Shown: positions 43,172 to 47,742 of the stretch, in pieces
Numbering within the stretch: the first letter of the stretch is position 1
Layout of the letters: every line of letters starts with the position of its first letter
Source of the DNA: an uncultured Pelagibacteraceae bacterium
GTDB taxonomy: Bacteria > Pseudomonadota > Alphaproteobacteria > Pelagibacterales > Pelagibacteraceae
NCBI GenBank assembly: GCA_902545945.1
Contig: CACCID010000007.1
Coordinates: 1 to 47,742, forward strand
Length of the DNA stretch: 47,742 nucleotides
Direction of reading: 5' to 3'
Notes under the pieces: generated by a model
The model's input: the letters and a program-made list of their open reading frames with translations, nothing else
Told to the model about the DNA's origin: nothing
The model's database searches: none
Program-made: the position numbers and the translations under genes

Positions 43172-43929
43172 AAAAAGGCTTTAGAATACTCAAATTTAAA
43201 AAAGACAAAGAAATTTTTTCTGTTAGAGATGTAACAAAATCTTTTGATGGCAGGCCTATCTTGAAAAAAATTTCTTTTAAAGTTTTCCCAGGTGAATGCG
43301 TTGGTATCCTTGGTCCAAACGGTTGTGGGAAAACAACTCTTTTTTCAATGTGCATTGGGGAGCAATCGGTTGATAATGGAAAAATTTTTTTAAATAATAA
43401 ATCTATTGAAAGAGTCCCTATTCATTTAAGAGCTAATGAAGGTTTAGGTTATTTGCCTCAACATAGAAGTGTATTTAATCTAACGGTGTTTAATAACCTG
43501 TTGGGTATCGCTCAGTTATTTATTAAAGGAACCGAAAACCAAATAGCGACGGTTGAAAAACTTTTGGACGCTTTTAATTTGCAACATCTTAGAAGTCTAA
43601 ACGCTTCGGTTTTGTCGGGAGGAGAAACAAGACGAGTAATGTTGGCTAGATTAATGATTAACAAGCCTAAAATCATATTATTGGATGAACCATACGCTGC
43701 TCTAGACCCACAAATTATTCAAGATATACAAAAATACATTTTTAAAATTCAGTCAGCCGGTGTAAGTATAGTTATTACTGATCACAATATTAGAAATTTA
43801 TTTGAAACAACAGACAGAAATATCGTTATTTCAGATGGATCGGTTATAGCTGAAGGAACTTCTCGAGAGCTTTTAAATAATTCAAAAGCTGTTTCACAAT
43901 ATTTTGGCAAAGATTTTACTTTTAAATAA
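43168..43929 (+). CDS. lptB: LPS export ABC transporter ATP-binding protein LptB
   Basis: A 253-residue ATPase. Walker A is GPNGCGKTT, the Q-loop is LGYLPQHRSVFNLTV, the signature is LSGGETRRVMLARL and Walker B is IILLDEPYAALDP. The pattern LPQ..S.F..LTV..N.. and the C-terminal GTSRELLNNSKAVSQYFGKDF are typical of LptB. It drives LPS extraction from the inner membrane with LptF/LptG, which are not in the window. The N-terminus is about 12 residues longer than in E. coli. It overlaps lptC (ATGA) and aroA (TAATG). Confidence 0.93.
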   Translation: MKKGFRILKFKKDKEIFSVRDVTKSFDGRPILKKISFKVFPGECVGILGPNGCGKTTLFSMCIGEQSVDNGKIFLNNKSIERVPIHLRANEGLGYLPQHRSVFNLTVFNNLLGIAQLFIKGTENQIATVEKLLDAFNLQHLRSLNASVLSGGETRRVMLARLMINKPKIILLDEPYAALDPQIIQDIQKYIFKIQSAGVSIVITDHNIRNLFETTDRNIVISDGSVIAEGTSRELLNNSKAVSQYFGKDFTFK

Positions 43930-45272
43930 TGAATTTAAAAAGTTTCTCAGTTTATGTAAAACATAGGCTACCCGCATTCAATAAAGTTATAGAGGTCGAC
44001 TCTGATAAATCACTCTCAATTAGAAGTTTTTTGATCGGCTCATTATGCCAAGGAGTATCCTCAGTTAAAAATGCACTAGAGTCAGGCGATGTTAAGCACA
44101 CAATTTCAGTTTTAAAAAAACTAGGTGTAAAAATAATTCGTATAAAAAAAGGTTATTATAAAATATTCGGTAACGGCATTGGATCATTTAATATTAAAAA
44201 AAACTCATTATTAGATTTTGGAAACTCTGGAACAGCAAGTCGTTTAATATTGGGAGCTCTTAGCACCAGTCCAGACATAGAGGTGAAGATTAAAGGTGAT
44301 AAATCTTTGAATAAAAGAAACATGGGAGAGCTTATAAATATTTTATCAAAATTCGGAGCAACATTTTTACCAAAAGGAAAGGTTAAATTCCCTTTGAAAA
44401 TGATTTCATCAAATATGCCGGTTGGTATTAATTATAGTGCTGGTGTGAGCGCTCAATTAAAATCTGCCGTAATATTTGCAGGTTTAAATAGTCTTGGTAA
44501 TACAATAATTAACGAAAAAAAAGAATCTCGTGATCATACTGAAAATATATTAAAAAATAATAAACAAACTATTAAAATTAATAAAAAAAAACAAAAAACA
44601 ATTACTGTTTACGGAAAAAAATCTTTAAACCCCATCAATATGAATATAAGTGGAGATCCAAGTAGTGCTGCTTTTTTTGTCACATTAACTTTATTAAATA
44701 AAAACTCAAAAATAAAAATTAAAAACGTAGGAATTAATCCAACTAGGACTGGATTTTATGAAATTTTAAAAAAACAAAAGGCAAAATTAAAATTTATGAA
44801 TATTAAAAAAGAGAATAATGAAATTCGAGGAGATATTTTAGCCAAAAGTTGTAAATTAAAACCCATAACAACCCCATCGGACTTTTATTCCAAAACTACT
44901 GATGAATATTTACTACTATTCGTTTTAGCTGCTTTAACGAAAGGTGTCTCAACTTTTAACAATATTTCTCAACTTCAAAATAAAGAAAGTTCACGAGCTT
45001 TTGAGATGAAAAAAATTTTAAATCAAATAGGGATTAAATGTAAATTAACCAATAGTGTAATGAAAATTTATGGAAAAGGCTTTATCGATGCCAGTGATAA
45101 AAAAATTAATATTAGTTCTCTTCATGATCATAGGGTGGCTATGTGCGGGTTTATATTGGCATCTTTAACTAATGCCAAGACTACAATAAAAGGTTTTGAA
45201 ACAGTGTTTAGCTCTTTTCCTTCTTTTTTGAAAATTATTAAATATTTAGGTGGAAGATATGCGATCAAATAG
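43929..45272 (+). CDS. aroA: 3-phosphoshikimate 1-carboxyvinyltransferase (EPSP synthase)
   Basis: Sixth step of the shikimate pathway: PEP + shikimate 3-phosphate to EPSP. The 447 residues contain DKSLSIRSFLIGSL (about 25-38), LDFGNSGTASRLILGAL (about 96-112), the GDKSLNKRNMGEL segment, SAQLKSAVIFAG, GDPSSAAFFV, TTDEYLLLFVLAAL and DHRVAMCGFI. Residues that bind both substrates are kept. It overlaps lptB by 1 nt (TAATG), and its 3' end overlaps cmk. Confidence 0.94.
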   Translation: MNLKSFSVYVKHRLPAFNKVIEVDSDKSLSIRSFLIGSLCQGVSSVKNALESGDVKHTISVLKKLGVKIIRIKKGYYKIFGNGIGSFNIKKNSLLDFGNSGTASRLILGALSTSPDIEVKIKGDKSLNKRNMGELINILSKFGATFLPKGKVKFPLKMISSNMPVGINYSAGVSAQLKSAVIFAGLNSLGNTIINEKKESRDHTENILKNNKQTIKINKKKQKTITVYGKKSLNPINMNISGDPSSAAFFVTLTLLNKNSKIKIKNVGINPTRTGFYEILKKQKAKLKFMNIKKENNEIRGDILAKSCKLKPITTPSDFYSKTTDEYLLLFVLAALTKGVSTFNNISQLQNKESSRAFEMKKILNQIGIKCKLTNSVMKIYGKGFIDASDKKINISSLHDHRVAMCGFILASLTNAKTTIKGFETVFSSFPSFLKIIKYLGGRYAIK

Positions 45273-45927
45273 TTTTTCATTAAAAATTACTTGTGATGGA
45301 GGGGCTGCCACAGGTAAATCTACTGGTGCAAAACTTATTGCAAAAAAATATAAACTTGCATTTCTATCGAGCGGTTTGCTATACAGATATGCGAGTTATC
45401 TAATTTTAAAACACAAACCTAAAAATAATATTTTTTTTTTAAAGAAAAAATTCAAAAGTTTAAACTACAAAGAGTTAAATAGGTACAACTTACACACACC
45501 AAAAATATCCGAACACAGTGCTGAAATCGCAAAATTATTAAAAGTAAGAAATATATTAAAGAAATATCAAAAAGAATTTATAAAAAAAAATAAAGGGTGT
45601 GTGCTTGAGGGCAGAGATGCATCAACAAAAATTTTACCTAGTTCTGATGTAAAGTTTTTTTTTATATGTAATTTGAATACCGCTGCAAAAAGAAGGTACA
45701 ATGAACTTAGAAAAAAAACACATAATTTAAGCTTTAATGAGGTAAAACGTGCATTATATAAAAGAAATCTCAGTGATAAGACTCGTAGTATTTCACCTTT
45801 ACAAAAACATACATCTGCTATAGTTATAAACTCCGCAAAATATGACAAACTAAGCATGGTCGCTAAAATGTCTAAATATGTGGAAAAATTTTTAATAAAA
45901 AAATATGGCATCAGAACAAGAAATTAA
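45259..45927 (+). CDS. cmk: Cytidylate kinase
   Basis: Phosphorylates CMP/dCMP. The P-loop is CDGGAATGKSTGAKLIAKKY. Further blocks are FLSSGLLYRYASYL (nucleotide site), VLEGRDASTKILPSSDVKFFFICN and RYNELRKK. The frame can be extended to a GTG at 45250, but the ATG at 45259 (MRSNSFSLK) gives a normal N-terminus and 222 residues. It overlaps aroA by 14 nt and rpsA by 23 nt. The aroA-cmk-rpsA order is widely conserved and implies translational coupling. Confidence 0.92.
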   Translation: MRSNSFSLKITCDGGAATGKSTGAKLIAKKYKLAFLSSGLLYRYASYLILKHKPKNNIFFLKKKFKSLNYKELNRYNLHTPKISEHSAEIAKLLKVRNILKKYQKEFIKKNKGCVLEGRDASTKILPSSDVKFFFICNLNTAAKRRYNELRKKTHNLSFNEVKRALYKRNLSDKTRSISPLQKHTSAIVINSAKYDKLSMVAKMSKYVEKFLIKKYGIRTRN

Positions 45928-47623
45928 AACAAATTCATCTCTCAAAGAGTTTCAAAATCTACTAGATCAAGACTTCAAAAATAGGGAACTTAAAGAAAAT
46001 CAAATTATCAAAGGAATTGTTTCAGAGATTACAAAAAACTTTATTGTTGTTGATTGTAAGGCAAAAATGGAGGCCATGATACCTATAGAAGAATTCAAAA
46101 ATGATGATGAACTTTCTAATTTAAAAATTGGCTCTCAAATAGAGGTATATCTTGAAAAAATTGAGAGCTTTAAAGGTGAGATTATTGTTTCTAGAGATAA
46201 AGCAAGAAAAATGAAAGCTTGGAAAAAACTTGAAAAAGTTTTTGAGTCCCAAGAAGAAATGACTGGATACATTACCGGAAAAGTGAAAGGAGGATTCATT
46301 ACAACTGTAGACGGGCTACCGTGCTTTATGCCTTCTTCACAGATCGATGTAAGACCTCTTAAAAAAATTGATCATCTTCTTAACATCCCAGTAAAAGTTA
46401 TAGCTACAAGAATAGATAAAAACAGAGGGAATGTATGTGTTTCAAGAAGAGCAGTTTTAGAAAAAAGCAAAAATGCTGAAATAGCTGAAGCAATAAAAAG
46501 TATAAAGGAGGGCGATATCATCGAAAACGCAATAGTGAAAGCTACTACTGACTGGGGAATTTTTTTAGACATAAATGGAATTGATGCTTTGCTACATGTA
46601 TCCGATTTAAGTCATGGTAGAGTTAAAAAACCTTCTGATCTTGTGAATATAAATCAAAAACTCAAAGTGAAAATTACTAAGATTGATAAAGTTACAAATA
46701 GAGTTTCAGCATCAATTAAAGCTTTAACAGAAAATCCTTATGACAATATTCAAGAAAAATATAAAGTTGGTGAAGTTTACGAAGGTGAAGTGATTAAGTT
46801 AATGGATTATGGTTGTTTTGTAAAAATTGAAGAGGGAATAGAAGGTTTAATTCATAACTCTGAGCTTGATTGGACAAATAAAAATATTAAACCTTCAAAA
46901 ATTGTATCTGTAGGAAAAAAAATAAAGTTTAAGATTGTTAACATTGATAAAGAAACGAAAAGAGTTTCGCTATCTTATAAAGCTACTTTAAATAACCCGT
47001 GGGAAGAAATTAAAAACCAATTGGATAAAGAAGTAAAAATAAAAATTAATAATATTACAGACAAGGCAATATTTGGACAGATCGAAGGTAAAAATTTATC
47101 AGGTATGCTACATTATAAAGAAATTTCATATCAAGAAAATGTCGAAGATTTAAAAAAATTTAAAAAAAATGATGTAATAAGTGTAAAAATTTTACAAATA
47201 AAAGATGAAAAAATAAAATTTTCAAAAAGGGCTTTGGAGAAAGATCCGTTAGACTGGTTTAAAGATAATAAAAAGAAAGTTGGAGATGTAATAACAACAA
47301 GAATCCACGAAGTATTGAAAACTGGTGTTAAAGTTGCTGTAGACGAGGATAAAAAACTGATAGTTAACATACGAAAAGCAGATCTTGCTATAGATAGTGC
47401 TGATGCAAGGCCAGAGGTGTTTTCAAAAGATAATAAACTTGATGCGAAAATAACTGAAATTGATCTCGAAAATAGACGAATAAAACTAAGTGTTAAAGCT
47501 GCTCAATTAGATGAGCAAAAAACATTAATCGCAAAGTTTGGTGAGGGTGCGACTAAATCTGGAGCTACCCTAAAGGGTATTTTTGAAAAAGCTATTGGTA
47601 AAAAAAAGAAAAAAGAAAAGTAA
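45905..47623 (+). CDS. rpsA: 30S ribosomal protein S1
   Basis: A 572-residue mRNA-binding ribosomal protein with six S1 (OB-fold) repeats. The first two are less regular (IIKGIVSEITKNFIVVDCKAKMEAMIP; MTGYITGKVKGGFITTVDGLPCFMPSSQID). Later ones follow the GDIIENAIVKATTDWGIFLDINGIDALLHVSDL and YEGEVIKLMDYGCFVKIEEGIEGLIHNSEL pattern. It is essential for initiation on weak or absent Shine-Dalgarno sites, which fits the many genes here lacking one. The C-terminus is strongly basic (KAIGKKKKKEK). An ihfB-like gene follows immediately. Confidence 0.96.
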   Translation: MASEQEIKTNSSLKEFQNLLDQDFKNRELKENQIIKGIVSEITKNFIVVDCKAKMEAMIPIEEFKNDDELSNLKIGSQIEVYLEKIESFKGEIIVSRDKARKMKAWKKLEKVFESQEEMTGYITGKVKGGFITTVDGLPCFMPSSQIDVRPLKKIDHLLNIPVKVIATRIDKNRGNVCVSRRAVLEKSKNAEIAEAIKSIKEGDIIENAIVKATTDWGIFLDINGIDALLHVSDLSHGRVKKPSDLVNINQKLKVKITKIDKVTNRVSASIKALTENPYDNIQEKYKVGEVYEGEVIKLMDYGCFVKIEEGIEGLIHNSELDWTNKNIKPSKIVSVGKKIKFKIVNIDKETKRVSLSYKATLNNPWEEIKNQLDKEVKIKINNITDKAIFGQIEGKNLSGMLHYKEISYQENVEDLKKFKKNDVISVKILQIKDEKIKFSKRALEKDPLDWFKDNKKKVGDVITTRIHEVLKTGVKVAVDEDKKLIVNIRKADLAIDSADARPEVFSKDNKLDAKITEIDLENRRIKLSVKAAQLDEQKTLIAKFGEGATKSGATLKGIFEKAIGKKKKKEK

Positions 47624-47742
47624 TTGTCTAGAGCTAAACTAATTAAACAGCTTAAAAAAAAGAACCCAATATTAGATCAATCTCAAATAAATTCTATAAT
47701 CGAAATTTTTTGTAGTAGCATAAAAAATGCCTTAAAAGATAA
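47624..47742 (+). CDS. ihfB: Integration host factor beta-like protein, N-terminal 39 residues
   Basis: A frame begins with a TTG directly after the rpsA stop (TAATTG) and runs off the right edge. The translation MSRAKLIKQLKKKNPILDQ, then a helix ending SSIKNALKD, matches the HU/IHF N-terminal helices (compare MTKSELIERLA..). The position after rpsA is where ihfB is found in most Proteobacteria. The DNA-binding arms are outside the window, so IHF-beta rather than HU rests on context. Confidence 0.75.
   Translation, partial: MSRAKLIKQLKKKNPILDQSQINSIIEIFCSSIKNALKD

Overview
This window is an A+T-rich, very compact bacterial chromosome segment. The gene set points to a streamlined marine alphaproteobacterium, most likely Pelagibacterales (SAR11) or a close relative. 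The pointers are a GcrA-family regulator, a DUF3035 lipoprotein next to lspA, short-form HisG with HisZ, a tRNA-His with A73 and no G-1 beside a divergent HisRS, a membrane-anchored CycM-type cytochrome c, and many 1-4 nt gene overlaps. This placement is inference from gene content; no 16S rRNA is present. There is no gene-free stretch over 300 bases (the longest is 10652-10889). I saw no insertion sequence, prophage, CRISPR array or integron.

Layout. 1-5435 (minus): TIGR01459-type HAD protein, ribF, ileS, lspA, a DUF3035 lipoprotein and the start of an unidentified gene. 5504-7592 (plus): groES-groEL behind an RpoH-like promoter. 7547-10651 (minus): tRNA-His, hisS, hisZ, hisG; the groEL terminator lies inside the 3' end of hisG. 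10890-12342 (minus): accA with an unusual C-terminal membrane tail, then a cold-shock protein gene. 12400-14544 (plus): malate synthase G. 14541-17231 (minus): SRP RNA (ffs), dnaX, ybaB, recR. 17290-18859 (minus): kdsB, pheA. 18954-19499 (plus): cycM. 19496-22395 (minus): ABC-2 permease, argD, argF. 22532-24400 (plus): gcrA, a small membrane protein, arsC, aquaporin.

24533-39315 is a phosphorus block. It holds ppk-ppx (polyphosphate), a SixA-like phosphatase, phoB, phoU, pstB, pstA, pstC and pstS behind a Pho-box-like repeat, an unknown exported protein, phoR, then a glycosyltransferase and a PlcP-like metallophosphoesterase divergent from a diacylglycerol-kinase-like gene. A second Pho-box-like repeat lies between the last two. 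Together these suggest phosphate uptake and storage plus replacement of phospholipids by glycolipids under phosphate starvation. An arsenate reductase-aquaporin pair about 5 kb away fits the same low-phosphate life.

39417-47742: a tiny lysine-rich protein, an SMR-like membrane protein lacking the usual glutamate, an NDUFA9-like protein, then a plus-strand run rnd, kdsD, lptC, lptB, aroA, cmk, rpsA and the start of an ihfB-like gene. kdsB, kdsD, lptC and lptB show that a KDO-containing LPS is made. The strongest leads are the AccA tail anchor, the tRNA-His/HisRS identity pair, the lipid-remodelling island with its unknown exported protein, the SMR homologue without its proton-coupling residue, and the lysine-rich mini-protein.
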